In this document: positions 10,601 through 21,424 of the stretch, piece after piece
How positions within the stretch are numbered: position 1 is the stretch's first letter
Layout: the number at the start of each line of letters is the position of its first letter
Translations under genes and position numbers: made by a program
Origin: Streptomyces sp. Mut1
GTDB lineage: Bacteria; Actinomycetota; Actinomycetes; Streptomycetales; Streptomycetaceae
Assembly: GCF_030719295.1 (NCBI RefSeq)
Contig: NZ_CP120997.1
Coordinates: 4,785,501-4,849,500, forward strand
Direction: 5' to 3'
Length of the DNA stretch: 64,000 nt
Notes under the pieces: generated by a model
Told to the model about the DNA's origin: nothing
What the model saw: only the letters and a program-made list of their open reading frames with translations
The model's database searches: none

Positions 10601-10803
10601 TCCGCCTCGGTCCGCGGGTGGTCACCGGCCGGGGACGCCTGCGCGCTGCCGCCCCGGGCCTGTGAGGTGGCGTCCTCGTCGCCGGGCCAGCCGGTGAGCC
10701 ACGGCAGCAGGGACGCGGTGAGCGCGGCCACGAGCAGGCCGAGGGTGACGGACAGCCGTGTGCGGCTGCGCACGAACGGTCTGAGCGGGCGTGGCACGGT
10801 CAC
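7633..10803 (-). CDS. Giant secreted DNRLRE / FG-GAP (VCBS) repeat protein
   Basis: The 1056-residue protein starts at GTG 10803, chosen because GGAGAAG precedes it; an upstream in-frame ATG at 10908 has no binding site. A basic N-terminus and one hydrophobic segment (about residues 14-37) act as signal or anchor. The N-terminal half carries a long beta-rich region, then a DNRLRE-like cell-wall module near residues 380-545 containing paired Trp/Cys motifs, then fibronectin-like stretches. The last 270 residues contain at least five FG-GAP type repeats with Ca-binding loops such as [23 protein letters not shown] and [12 protein letters not shown]. It diverges from the RHS toxin gene. I infer a surface or secretion partner for it; the exact role is unknown. 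Confidence 0.8.
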   Translation of the reverse strand: MTVPRPLRPFVRSRTRLSVTLGLLVAALTASLLPWLTGWPGDEDATSQARGGSAQASPAGDHPRTEAEAIDAAHRTGKKVLVEAATTATTLTWALPDGKMRQQIHATPQRARNADGEWARIDTRLRRTKDGITPVNAVTPVRFSAGGPPADRADRGFRRTTPAAGDSILAEVELEGHTVAYTWPAPLPEPVLDGPRALYQEVFPGVDMLLVAREEGGFAQLMIIKTPEAARNEELKTLTFGLRSETARFEHNPTTDTVRVLDPQGGRMIGSVPTPFAWDSSGQDPELAPGTEVRTGTATAEDVLALSGLSGIEPGAQSSPLRTGVDEDGNGVRLTLDVAGAGLLQSDDVRYPLFVDPSIKPAWKSWTVAYKPYPNSSFYNGTNFSSGTSDARVGYESDTKGLARSFWTMGFSSSLKGATVTKAQFKVLNNHSWSCETRQFHLYRTGAISSGTTWKKQPSWSSLLQSQSFAHGYNSSCSDEYVLWNVKAGAQYAADAGASTLTLGMRANTETSTYTWRKFRATSAALEVDYNRKPNEPTGGTTTPGGACLAAPSSRPVAKTNIVLSATATDPDKNLSKLRFRWWKSGASAPSGTLVTPNSGGKATLTIPSSSLADKTTYKWDVRSEDTSGAVSTYFPPGDQPCQFTVDGSAPPAPDVTSVDFPEATADGLTWSEKKFGATGVFTFSAPGATKFSYTLTGAGYTEKAATTGKDESGNTVGLLSLTLAPPSAGPNSMRVYSFDAVGNKSKEYTDYAFYVPPRDTADAPGDLGGDGRADLLTINASGNLRSYAGLPDGELYTSLAAGYASNGKLNPTGHWYDPATGKAALITHYADAYPGDGVTDLFARTPDGGFWLYPGDGYGSFDVGKRLEVRLPPGAPDPAGWVQLKAVGDITGDQRPEVFVRTGDAFWVLLGYTGGAFQEAVRLSASAWEIRDIVNVADIDLDGTPDLLWRNTSNGNMYVRHGKPGTVTGSVDLNSLKTAAASREGKDTSYGTGWTSAKIDTVIGIPDVNGDRVPDIWARFTADGSVKVYHPSTTNTNSAAMTVISSGWGDVKAFG

Positions 10804-11235
10804 GGGGCTTCTCCGAGGGGACCGGAAGGATGGGCGGGTCGATATGCCAGGACCCGCTTTGTGACCGCGGGATACAGGCGCCCGCACGATCGCATGTGTT
10901 CGAGTCAACTACCCAAAAGTCAAAACTTATTGATTTGTGATCAAAGCTCAGCGTGATGGAGGCAGGGGCGGAACTGCCTTGTTATCAATGGCCTTTCGGG
11001 ATGAAACGCCCCTGGATAACGCGATATGGGCGGAAGAACCTCTTCGGTCCATTGGATGGGTTCAAGATCAATTTCGCCCGTGACGCAGATCACTTTCGGC
11101 CGGTATCGGTCACGCTGCGTTCCTTGATCATTCTCTGTATTTCCTGTGAAGATTCCCGGCGCGCGCGCCCACATCGGGGGCGCTGCTTGGCGTTTCCAAT
11201 GTTCGCCGTCCTTTGCGCAAGGTGGGAGTCGACGC
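10804..11235. promoter_or_regulatory. Divergent promoter region between the two giant secreted-protein genes
   Basis: This 432-bp spacer is markedly richer in A+T than its neighbours. It contains a perfect inverted repeat TTGAT-TTGTG-ATCAA at 10930-10944, placed to control both genes. No convincing -35/-10 pair could be fixed. A candidate -35 TTGATC at 11124 lacks a good -10. Confidence 0.45.
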
Positions 11236-14200
11236 ATGCGTGCAGCAGGTCCGGGGTCCTGGCTGGGGCCTCGCCGGCCGGCCTTGTCCGGAAGAAGCCG
11301 GCAACGACGCCGGCATCTCCGTATGACAGTGATCGTCTCGTTGGCGTCGGCGCTCACCTGGGGCAGCCTGACGCTTGAGGCGGCGGCCATCGCGCCGAAA
11401 CCCCGCGAGGAGATGGCGGTCCAGCTCCCCGACCTGCCGGAGAGCGCGCGGACGGAGCAGGACGACAGTGCCGAGAAGCACCTGACGACCGCGCCCGAGG
11501 AGGCCACCACCCCCTACACCCCGCAGGCCGTGGAGGAGTGGTCACCGGGTGTGGGCACCGCCGACCTGACGGACGTGGCGCCGGGGCGGATGGTCCCGGT
11601 CGAGAACGTGCCGACGGTCTCGCTCGGCGTACCCGAGGAAGGCGATCCGGCCGCGCTGGCCGGTGAGTGGACCGTCGACCTGAAGGCGCCGGCGGACTCG
11701 CAGGCCGCCGAGGTCGACGGCCTGCTGATGGAGATCACCCCGCCGGCCACCGCCGACCCGGAGGCCGAGGTCACCGTCGGGGTCGACTACACGTCGTTCG
11801 CCGATCTGTACGGCCCGCAGGCCGCCGACCGGTTCGGCGTCGTCCTGCTGCCCAACTGCGTGATCGACGCGCCGACCGAGGGCGAGTGCGCCCCCGAGGC
11901 GCCGGCCGACGAGTCGGCGGACGGCGGGCCGGCGGACGGCGACGGCGTGACGGCGTCGGTGCAGCCGCTGGCCAGCGAGATCGAGGTGGTCCACCCGAAG
12001 ACCACCGCCAAGCTGCGCGCCGCCGCCGAGAACGAGGGCGGGACCCCGCGGACCCGCCGGGTCGTCTCCGCCACCGTCCCGGTGTCCGAACTCCTGGGGT
12101 CCGGTACCGGATCGAAGGCGTCCGGCGCCATGCGGGCGGCCGCGTCGGACGGGACCGGCTCCCGCGCCGTCGGCGTACTGGACACCGGAGCCTCGGCGGC
12201 GGGCGACTTCACCGCCACCCCGCTCCAGTCGTCCGGTTCCTGGGCGGCCGGTTCGTCCTCCGGCGCCTTCACCTACGGCTACCAGGTGCAGGTCCCCGAG
12301 GCGGCCGGCCTGACCCCCCAGGTGGCACTGTCCTACTCCTCCCAGTCGGTGGACGGCCGGACATCGGCCACCAACAACCAGGCCTCCTGGATCGGTGACG
12401 GCTGGGACTACAACGCGGGTTCCATCACCCGCACCTACGCCTCCTGCCGCGAGGACGCCAAGAAGGCGGGCGCCAACAACGCCACCCACAAGACGGGCGA
12501 CCTGTGCTGGGGCTCGGACAACGCCACCCTGACGCTCGGCGGAGCGACGACCGAACTGGTCTGGGACGCGGACCAGAAGGAGTGGTTCACCGCCAACGGT
12601 GACGGCTCCCGGATCCAGATCGTCAAGGACACGTCCAAGGACAACAAGGACGCCGACGGCGAGTACTGGATCGTCACCACCCGCGACGGCACCAAGTACC
12701 ACTTCGGTCTGAACCACCTGCCGGGCTGGTCCAAGGGAGACCCGGTCACCAACTCGGTCCTGACCGTCCCGGTCTTCGGCAACCACGCGGGCGAGCCCTG
12801 CTACAAGGCCGGCGACTGGAAGGGCTCCGACTGCGCGCAGGCATGGCGCTGGAACCTCGACTACGTCGAGGACGTCCACGGCAACGCCATGTCCCTGTGG
12901 TGGAAGAAGGACCCCAACTACTACGCGCGGAACTTCAACTGGAAGGCCCCGGTCAAGTACGACCGCGACGGCTACCTCGCGCACATCGACTACGGCCAGC
13001 GCAAGAACACCGTCTTCTCCGCTCAGGCCCCCGGCCGCGTCACCTTCAACGTCGAGGAGCGGTGCTACGCCGAAGGCTCCCTCAAGTGCGACGAGGCCAA
13101 CTTCACGTCCAAGGACCCCGGCAAGTACCGCATCTGGTACGACACCCCGGCCGACCTGCGGTGCGCGTCCGGCAAGATGTGCTGGAACGCCGCACCGTCG
13201 TTCTGGTCCACCAAGCGCCTGGATTCGATCCAGACGTCCGCGCAGCGGCGCACCGACACCACGGCCCGTCAGGTGGTGGACCGCTACGCACTCCAGCAGT
13301 CCTTCCCCTCCCTGCGCACCGGCCCGAACACCGCCCTGTGGCTTGAGACCGTCACCCGCACCGGCTACGCCCGCAAGGGTTCCACCGACGCGAGCGTGAA
13401 GCTCAACCCGGTCCGGTTCGAGGCGAACGTGGACGACATGCCCAACCGCGTGATGCGGGGCGACAACGACCCCCGTCCGGGCTTCTCGCGCCTGCGCATC
13501 GGCCGGGTGATCAACGAGTACGGCGGCGAGACCGTCGTCACCTACAAGCAGCCGGAAGGACAGTGCGCCACCGGCCAGGGCCTGCCCGGCAAGGGCGACA
13601 AGGCCGAGCTGAAGAGCAACACGCGTCTGTGCTACCCGTCCTTCTGGCACCCGGACCCGGAGAAGGAGGACATCGACTGGTTCCACAAGTACGTGGTCCA
13701 GGAGATCGAGGAACTCCCCAACGTCAACGGCGCCTACTCGACCAGCACCAAGTACGGCTACGGCACCGCCGGCTGGAGGATGGCCGAGCAGGAGTTCACG
13801 AAGAAGTCCACGCGGACGTACTCGCAGTTCGCCGGATTCGACCGGACCACCGTGATCACGGGCGCCGACGACAAGGCGATCGGCAGCAAGAAGACCAAGG
13901 CCGTCACCCGGTTCTTCCGCGGCATGGGCGACAGCGTGCCGGTCAAGGACATCACCGGCACGCACATCGCGTACGACCGTGAACCGTTCGCCGGCCGCAT
14001 AGCCGAGGAGCTCACCTACGCCGAGGCCACCGACGCGGACACCGACTGGCTGACCCGCTCCGTCACCGTTCCGGAGGCCACCGAACTGGCCTCCCGCACC
14101 CGGGGCGACGGCCTCGACCCGCTGAAGGCGTGGCGGGTCACCGAACCCCGCCAGCTGGCCTACAGCAAGGACGGCAAGGGAACCGTCCACACGTCGGAGA

Positions 14201-17200
14201 CGAAGACCACCCACGAGTCGAAGTACGGCCTGCCGGTCCGGATCGAGACCCTTCAGGACAAGGCCGACCCCGGTCTCGTCGGTGACGTCTCCTGCACCGA
14301 GCTGGAGTACGTCCACCACACGGACAAGAACCTCATCGGCCTGACCAAGCAGACCCTGAGCACCGCCACCCCGTGCGCCACGGCGGACTTCACCGACCTG
14401 AAGAAGCTCGCCTCCGGCTCCCGTATCGCCTACGACGAGGGCGCGTACGGTGCCGCGCTGACCGGCTCCACCCGGGGCCTGGTCACCCAGACCTGGTCGC
14501 TGAAGGCCGACGGCTCGGGCTTCCAGTCCGACGGCACCGTCGGGTTCGACTCCCTGGGCCGGGTGGTGAAGGCCACCGACCCGGACGGCAAGTCGTCCAC
14601 CACGGCCTACGCCATGACGAACGGCCAGACCTTCGGCATCACCGAGACCAACTCGCTGGGCCACACCTCCACCCAGGAGGTCGAGCCCGGCCGCGGCACC
14701 ACCACGACGAGCACCGACGCCAACGGACACGTCTCCCGTTCCGTGTTCGACCCGCTGGGCCGGCTCGTCCAGGCCTGGGCCCCCGGCCGCACCCCGTCGA
14801 CGTCCGCCGTGCCGGACTTCGCCGTCGAGTACCACATATCGAAGAACGACCCGGGCGAACCGGACCGCCTTCCGCCGTACGTGGTCACCAAGGGCCGCGG
14901 GCACAAGGACCGTGTCGAGACCTCCGTCACGATCTACGACGGTCTGGGCCGTGAGCGTCAGGCGCAGCAGGAGGCGACCGGCGGCGGCCGGCTGATCACC
15001 GACACGCTGTACAACAGCTCGGGCGAGGTCTGGCAGACCAACAACGCCTACCTGGCCACCGGCAAGCCGAGCGGTCAGCTCTTCACCCCGCTCGCCGACA
15101 CCGCCGTGCCGAACGCGACCCGCTACACCTACGACGGCCTGGGCCGCGTGGTGAAGGAACTGCCGATCCTCAGCGGCAGCGAGATACCGGCCCGTTCGAC
15201 CCGCTACGAGTACGGCGCCGACTGGTCCACGGTCATCAACCCCTCCGGTGCGGCCTCCTACCGCGTCCGGTCCGACTCGATGGGCCGCACCACCCAGGTC
15301 GACACCTTCACCGACGCCGAACGCACCGAGTTCACCTCGGTGAAGTACGAGTTCGACGACCTCGGCCGGCTCGTGAAGGCGTACAGCGCACAGGACTCCG
15401 CGCGCACCTGGACCTGGAAGTACGACGGGCGCGGCCGGATGGTCTCCGCCACCGACCCGGACGCCGGAACCACCACCACGACGTACGACCACCGCGACCG
15501 GCCCCTCACCACGACCGACGCGCGCGGGATCACCGTCTGGACGAAGTACGACGAGCTGTCCCGGCCCACCGAGCAGCGCCTCGGCGGTTCCACCGGCGAC
15601 CTGGTCGCCCGGAGCACGTACGACACCGTGCCGGGCGGCAAGGGCCTGCCGGCCGGCACGGTCCGGGTCACCGACGGCCAGGAGTACACGATGTCGGTCG
15701 GCGGCTACACCGCCGACTACCAGCCGCTCTCCACCACGCTGTCGCTCCCGGACTCCCTCGCCACCACCTGGGGCCTGCGGAAGTCCTACACCTCCACGTA
15801 CAACTACAGCGACACCGGCCTCCTGCTGGACGGCACCATCCCCGCGGCGGGCGCGTTCGACAGCGAGAAGCTGGTCGTCCGCTACAACGAGGAGGGGCTG
15901 CCGCTCTCGGTCTCCGGCAAGGACTGGTACGGCTCCGAGGCCATGTACTCCCCGTACGGTGAGCTGCTGCGCTCCACGCTGGGTGCTCAGCCCCACCGGG
16001 TGTGGGCGCTCTCCGGCTTCGACGACGCCTCCGGTGCCCTCACCGACCAGCAGGTGTACCGGGAGCAGAACGGCGACACCTCACTGGTCGGCGGCAAGCT
16101 CGCCTCCCACCGGTCGTACTGGTACGACAACGCGGGCAACGTCACCGGCATCCGGGAGCGCTCGACCGGCATCCAGGAACGCCAGTGCTTCACCTACGAC
16201 CCGATCGGCCAGCTGACCGAGGCGTGGACCTCCGCCGACCTCGCCCACTGCGCCGACGGCCCGGTCAAGGAGGGCGGGGCGCTCAATGTGACGGCCGGCC
16301 CGGACGACTCCGGCTACTGGCAGCAGTACGAGTACGACCTGCTCGGCAACCGCGAGAAGCTCACCGAGAAGGACCTCACCGGCGCCACCGCCAAGGACGC
16401 GGTGACGACCTACGCCTACGGCAAGGCGGACGGCTCCCAGCCGCACACCCTGACCAAGGTGACCAAGAAGTACACCACCCCGGCCGGCGCCCAGGTCACG
16501 GCGGAGGCCGAGCGGCTCTACGAGCTCACGGGTGACACCAAGCAGGTCACCTCGCTGGAGAACGGCGACACCCAGGACATCAGCTGGACCTGGGACGGCC
16601 AGGTGGAGCGCCTCACCGGCCAGGGCAGTGGCGGCCGGACCTCCTACGTCGGCCTCGCCGACAAGTGCCTGGACCTGAGCGGCGGCAAGCCGGCCCAGAA
16701 CACGCCGGTCAACCTGTACGCCTGCAACGGGGCGGCGAGCCAGAAGTGGTCCTTCCAGGTGGAGCCGGGCCAGCCGGACCCGGACCTGGGCACGATGACC
16801 TTCTACGACGACACGTGGTGCGTCGCGCCCGGCTCGTCCGCCGCGGGGGCCGGTCTGCAGCTCCACAAGTGCGACGGCTCCGCCGGCCAGAAGATCAAGC
16901 GCAATGCCTCGGGCCAGCTGGTGCACGTCGGCACCGGCCTGTGCGTCGCGGTCAAGGACGGCGCCACCGCCGACAGCACCTCCACCGTCCTCGCCGCCTG
17001 CTCGGCCTCCTCGGCCGCGCAGAAGTGGGAGGCGCAGAACGAGACCCGTTACCTCTACGGTCCGGACGGCAGCCGTCTGCTGACCGTTCAGGGCAAGCAG
17101 GCCACACTGCACCTGGGGGAGACCGAGGTCACCACGCAGGCGGCCGGCAAGCTGGTCTCCACGCAGCGCAGCTACGGGGCGCCCGGCGGCAGCGTGCTGC

Positions 17201-19101
17201 GGTTCCAGGACGGCAACCAGAAGGGCAGCACGCTGGTCGCCGAGGTCGGTGACCACCAGGGCAGTACGTATGCCGAGGTCGCCATGACCGACGGGATGCC
17301 GGTGCGGGTCCGTAAGCAGGACCCGTTCGGCAACGAGCGTGGGTCCTCCGCCTCGGGTACCGGTCTCCGGACCCATGCGGCGTTCCTGGGCATGACCCCG
17401 GACGATGCCTCCGGCTACACCCAACTGGGTGCCCGTATGTACGACCCGGCCGTCGGGCGCTTCCTGTCGGCGGACCCGGTGCTGGACGTCGCGGACCCGA
17501 TGCAGGCCAACGGGTACGCCTACGCCCACAACAACCCCGTGACGCTGTCCGACCCGACGGGTCTGGCGGTCTCCCTGACGGCGTCGGAGACGGCGGCGGC
17601 GCTGGCCGGCGCGGGTCTGTCGGCGGCGCAGGTCTCCCAGGCCCACTCGACCATGGGCAAGACCATCACCTCGGTGATCCTGTCGGTCGCCTGGGACCAG
17701 TTGAAGGGCTTCATCGGCCTCGACGACGCCATGGGCTGCTTCGGCGGCAGCGTGATGTCCTGCATCAGCCTCGTCGTCGGCGCGGTTCCCTGGGGCAAGC
17801 TCGGCCGGATCCCCTCCCTCATCAAGGCCGTCAAGCGCACGGCCGGCGCCATCCAGGCGCTCAACAAGGCGAAGAAGAAGGCAGAGAAGGTCATCGCCGC
17901 GGCCAAGGCCGCGGAGAGGAAGGCGCTCGCCGCGAAGAAGGCGGCGATCGAGAAGGCCAAGAAGGCGGCGCAGGCCGCGAAGAAGAAGGCGGCGGAGAAG
18001 AAACAGACAACCAGCAACAAGGCCGTCAACGAGACCAAGAAAACCGGGAACTCGGTCCAGAAACAGGCCCAGGCCAATTCGGCACCGAAGGTCTCCTCGG
18101 CCTCGGCCACCCACCGGAGTTCGGGCGGCGCCAAGGCCGGCGCCGACAAGCCCGGTGGCGCCGCCGGTGGTTCCTCGCGGAACAAGGGCGGCAGCAGCGG
18201 CGACAGCGGCTCCGGCAAGGCGGGCGGGAGCTGCCCGGTCGGCAACAGCTTCGTTCCCGGTACCAAGGTCGTGATGGCCGACGGCTCGACGAAGGCCATC
18301 GAGGACGTCAAGGTCGGCGACAAGGTCCTGGTCACCGACCCGGAGACCGGGAGGACGACGGTCCGGACCGTCACCGCCGAGATCAGGGGCGAGGGCCTCA
18401 AGCACCTGGTCGAGGTCACCGTCGACACCGACGGCGACCAGGGCGACGAGACCGCCTCGGTCACCGCGACCGACGGCCACCCCTTCTGGGTCGAGGAACT
18501 CGGCGCCTGGATCGACGCCACCGACCTCAAGGCGGGCGAATGGCTCCGCACCAGCGCAGGCACCCACGTCCAGATCACCGCGGTCGCACGCTGGACCGCG
18601 GCGGGCGAGACCGTCCACAACCTCACCGTCCGTGACACCCACACGTACTATGTGCTGGCGGGCGCCACTCCGGTGCTCGTTCACAACAGTGGTGGTACCG
18701 AGTGTGGTGCGTCCGGCCTTCAGCAGCGGGCTGAGGATCTTCAGAACCAGGTCGGCTGGAGCGGGACGACAGCCGTGGCCCGGGTACGGAGCCTGGCCGA
18801 TCCGGACCGGATCGAGACCTGGGTGGCCAGCAACAAGACGTATCTGCCGACGAACTGGCGGAAGAACAACTCGCTGAATCCGGGGGAGACCTTCATCCAG
18901 CTCAAGGGGCACGCGGAGGACTCCATTATGGAAGCCCTTGATGTCGGTGATGGTTGGGAAATCATCGAAGGCGGCACATCTACCGGTGTCTGCTGGGGGA
19001 TCTGTCACCCCAGGCTGACATCCAGTGGTGTGACCGTGGGGGGACCTGAATTCGGAAGCAGCAAGAACAACTCCCCCTGGAGAATGTTTTGGAAGAAGTA
19101 G
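11236..19101 (+). CDS. RHS polymorphic toxin with ricin lectin, HINT and deaminase-like C-terminal domain
   Basis: The product has 2621 residues from ATG 11236 (GGTGGGAG binding site; an ATG at 11146 has none). In order: a basic start and hydrophobic signal segment (about 30-50); a SpvB/TcaC-like beta region; many RHS/YD repeats (for example YDHRDRPLTTTDARG); a ricin-B-type lectin at about 1800-1935 with CLDLSG and QKW motifs; the RHS core signature GARMYDPAVGRFLSADP near 2065; a Lys/Ala coiled segment (about 2210-2280); and a HINT protease-like domain (about 2333-2484) ending VLVHN. The last 137 residues hold HAE (His2559, Glu2561) and Cys2586-x3-Cys2590 in TSTGVCWGIC, the zinc-site pattern of deaminase toxins. 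The HINT domain should release this tip after Asn2484. The deaminase activity is inferred from motifs alone. Confidence 0.85.
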   Translation: MRAAGPGSWLGPRRPALSGRSRQRRRHLRMTVIVSLASALTWGSLTLEAAAIAPKPREEMAVQLPDLPESARTEQDDSAEKHLTTAPEEATTPYTPQAVEEWSPGVGTADLTDVAPGRMVPVENVPTVSLGVPEEGDPAALAGEWTVDLKAPADSQAAEVDGLLMEITPPATADPEAEVTVGVDYTSFADLYGPQAADRFGVVLLPNCVIDAPTEGECAPEAPADESADGGPADGDGVTASVQPLASEIEVVHPKTTAKLRAAAENEGGTPRTRRVVSATVPVSELLGSGTGSKASGAMRAAASDGTGSRAVGVLDTGASAAGDFTATPLQSSGSWAAGSSSGAFTYGYQVQVPEAAGLTPQVALSYSSQSVDGRTSATNNQASWIGDGWDYNAGSITRTYASCREDAKKAGANNATHKTGDLCWGSDNATLTLGGATTELVWDADQKEWFTANGDGSRIQIVKDTSKDNKDADGEYWIVTTRDGTKYHFGLNHLPGWSKGDPVTNSVLTVPVFGNHAGEPCYKAGDWKGSDCAQAWRWNLDYVEDVHGNAMSLWWKKDPNYYARNFNWKAPVKYDRDGYLAHIDYGQRKNTVFSAQAPGRVTFNVEERCYAEGSLKCDEANFTSKDPGKYRIWYDTPADLRCASGKMCWNAAPSFWSTKRLDSIQTSAQRRTDTTARQVVDRYALQQSFPSLRTGPNTALWLETVTRTGYARKGSTDASVKLNPVRFEANVDDMPNRVMRGDNDPRPGFSRLRIGRVINEYGGETVVTYKQPEGQCATGQGLPGKGDKAELKSNTRLCYPSFWHPDPEKEDIDWFHKYVVQEIEELPNVNGAYSTSTKYGYGTAGWRMAEQEFTKKSTRTYSQFAGFDRTTVITGADDKAIGSKKTKAVTRFFRGMGDSVPVKDITGTHIAYDREPFAGRIAEELTYAEATDADTDWLTRSVTVPEATELASRTRGDGLDPLKAWRVTEPRQLAYSKDGKGTVHTSETKTTHESKYGLPVRIETLQDKADPGLVGDVSCTELEYVHHTDKNLIGLTKQTLSTATPCATADFTDLKKLASGSRIAYDEGAYGAALTGSTRGLVTQTWSLKADGSGFQSDGTVGFDSLGRVVKATDPDGKSSTTAYAMTNGQTFGITETNSLGHTSTQEVEPGRGTTTTSTDANGHVSRSVFDPLGRLVQAWAPGRTPSTSAVPDFAVEYHISKNDPGEPDRLPPYVVTKGRGHKDRVETSVTIYDGLGRERQAQQEATGGGRLITDTLYNSSGEVWQTNNAYLATGKPSGQLFTPLADTAVPNATRYTYDGLGRVVKELPILSGSEIPARSTRYEYGADWSTVINPSGAASYRVRSDSMGRTTQVDTFTDAERTEFTSVKYEFDDLGRLVKAYSAQDSARTWTWKYDGRGRMVSATDPDAGTTTTTYDHRDRPLTTTDARGITVWTKYDELSRPTEQRLGGSTGDLVARSTYDTVPGGKGLPAGTVRVTDGQEYTMSVGGYTADYQPLSTTLSLPDSLATTWGLRKSYTSTYNYSDTGLLLDGTIPAAGAFDSEKLVVRYNEEGLPLSVSGKDWYGSEAMYSPYGELLRSTLGAQPHRVWALSGFDDASGALTDQQVYREQNGDTSLVGGKLASHRSYWYDNAGNVTGIRERSTGIQERQCFTYDPIGQLTEAWTSADLAHCADGPVKEGGALNVTAGPDDSGYWQQYEYDLLGNREKLTEKDLTGATAKDAVTTYAYGKADGSQPHTLTKVTKKYTTPAGAQVTAEAERLYELTGDTKQVTSLENGDTQDISWTWDGQVERLTGQGSGGRTSYVGLADKCLDLSGGKPAQNTPVNLYACNGAASQKWSFQVEPGQPDPDLGTMTFYDDTWCVAPGSSAAGAGLQLHKCDGSAGQKIKRNASGQLVHVGTGLCVAVKDGATADSTSTVLAACSASSAAQKWEAQNETRYLYGPDGSRLLTVQGKQATLHLGETEVTTQAAGKLVSTQRSYGAPGGSVLRFQDGNQKGSTLVAEVGDHQGSTYAEVAMTDGMPVRVRKQDPFGNERGSSASGTGLRTHAAFLGMTPDDASGYTQLGARMYDPAVGRFLSADPVLDVADPMQANGYAYAHNNPVTLSDPTGLAVSLTASETAAALAGAGLSAAQVSQAHSTMGKTITSVILSVAWDQLKGFIGLDDAMGCFGGSVMSCISLVVGAVPWGKLGRIPSLIKAVKRTAGAIQALNKAKKKAEKVIAAAKAAERKALAAKKAAIEKAKKAAQAAKKKAAEKKQTTSNKAVNETKKTGNSVQKQAQANSAPKVSSASATHRSSGGAKAGADKPGGAAGGSSRNKGGSSGDSGSGKAGGSCPVGNSFVPGTKVVMADGSTKAIEDVKVGDKVLVTDPETGRTTVRTVTAEIRGEGLKHLVEVTVDTDGDQGDETASVTATDGHPFWVEELGAWIDATDLKAGEWLRTSAGTHVQITAVARWTAAGETVHNLTVRDTHTYYVLAGATPVLVHNSGGTECGASGLQQRAEDLQNQVGWSGTTAVARVRSLADPDRIETWVASNKTYLPTNWRKNNSLNPGETFIQLKGHAEDSIMEALDVGDGWEIIEGGTSTGVCWGICHPRLTSSGVTVGGPEFGSSKNNSPWRMFWKK

Positions 19102-19700
19102 ATTTCTCACACGAGGCACTGGTGCGGGAACTGGGCGAGGCGAGCCCCGAGTCGCACAAGATCGCGGCAGCGATGTGTGTCTACAGGGTGATGCCTGTCC
19201 TGGAGAGGCGGATCGGGTCCGGCGCCGCCTCTGCGGTTCCGGCGGGAACATGGTCTCCCGCCATGGTGGCGGGTGAGATCTTCCCGATTCTCGAGGTGCT
19301 GCGTGCAGGACTGGACGCGGGAACGGACGAGGAACTCGCTGAGGAGGACGAGGAGATCGAGGAGGTCTTCGCCATGTCCTCCGAAATGGTGCTCAGGGCG
19401 TTTGCTGAGGACTTCGAGATCTCGCGCTGGTCCGATTGGTGTTCGTCGCTGTGTCTGGACGTGCATCAGGCTTTCGATGCCCTGGTCGAGGAGGCGGATC
19501 AGGAGCCGCGTTTCTACCCGGCTGGGCAGTATCCGGACCTGACCGAACTCCAGGCGTGCGAACTTGAGGACCAGGTGCGCATTCTGCGTCTTCTCCGTCA
19601 CAGATCGCAGACGAACGATATGGACGTGGTGGGAATCGTTGAGGCCGGCAAGGCGCGGGTTGCCGCGTCCTTGGAGCAGATTCTTGAGGGCGGGGCGTAG
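19089..19700 (+). CDS. Putative immunity protein to the RHS toxin
   Basis: The 203-residue, acidic, mostly helical protein starts at TTG 19089 inside the last codons of the toxin gene (13-nt overlap). GGAG at 19078-19081 is correctly spaced, so translation is coupled. It has no signal peptide and no recognisable catalytic motif; residues 75-95 are Glu/Asp-rich (LAEEDEEIEEVF). Position, size, overlap and lower GC content than the neighbourhood are typical of immunity genes paired with polymorphic toxins. A second in-frame start, GTG 19122, is possible. I do not recognise the family, so the immunity role is inferred from context. Confidence 0.7.
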   Translation: MEEVDFSHEALVRELGEASPESHKIAAAMCVYRVMPVLERRIGSGAASAVPAGTWSPAMVAGEIFPILEVLRAGLDAGTDEELAEEDEEIEEVFAMSSEMVLRAFAEDFEISRWSDWCSSLCLDVHQAFDALVEEADQEPRFYPAGQYPDLTELQACELEDQVRILRLLRHRSQTNDMDVVGIVEAGKARVAASLEQILEGGA

Positions 19701-19753
19701 CGACGTTCCACCGGCTCGCGTCATGCGCCACCAGTCGTGATCCTCACTGCCGA

Positions 19754-19799
19754 CGAAAAGGCCGGGCGCCCCTCGTTCGAGGGGCGCCCGGCCTTTTCG
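19754..19799. terminator. Perfect bidirectional terminator, toxin-immunity unit / argG
   Basis: Arms 19754-19775 and 19778-19799 form a perfect 22-bp stem with a TT loop. The outer CGAAAAGG / CCTTTTCG ends supply A- and T-runs on both strands. It separates two convergent genes. Confidence 0.92.
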
Positions 19800-19818
19800 C
19801 GTTTCCGCCGGACGGGAC

Positions 19819-21300
<1,482 letters not shown>

Positions 21301-21335
21301 GTCGGTCCGTGGCTCCGGCGCGGGGTGGGGCTGGA

Positions 21336-21354
21336 ATACCCCCACCGGGTATAC
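21336..21354 (+). promoter_or_regulatory. CsoR-like copper operator
   Basis: ATACCCCCACCGGGTATAC is a GC-centred inverted repeat (TACCC and GGGTA arms) of the type bound by the copper repressor CsoR. It lies about 70 bp before the DUF4396 gene, where a promoter would be expected. No csoR gene is in the window. Confidence 0.6.
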
Positions 21355-21424
21355 GGTTACGGTCGTGGAGGCGGGCGGACACCGTGGAGACCCGCCCCGT
21401 ACGGCACGACGGAGGGAGCGCACG

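Noticed and set aside
11542..15996. 1484-residue open frame antisense to the RHS toxin
   Set aside because: The composition is Val/Gly/Arg-rich with no domain pattern, and it is the expected shadow of a high-GC3 gene on the other strand.
18235..18687. Possible intein in the RHS gene
   Set aside because: The HINT motifs fit a protein-splicing fold, but what follows VLVHN is a toxin-sized domain and not a conserved host-protein extein. A processing HINT domain explains it better.
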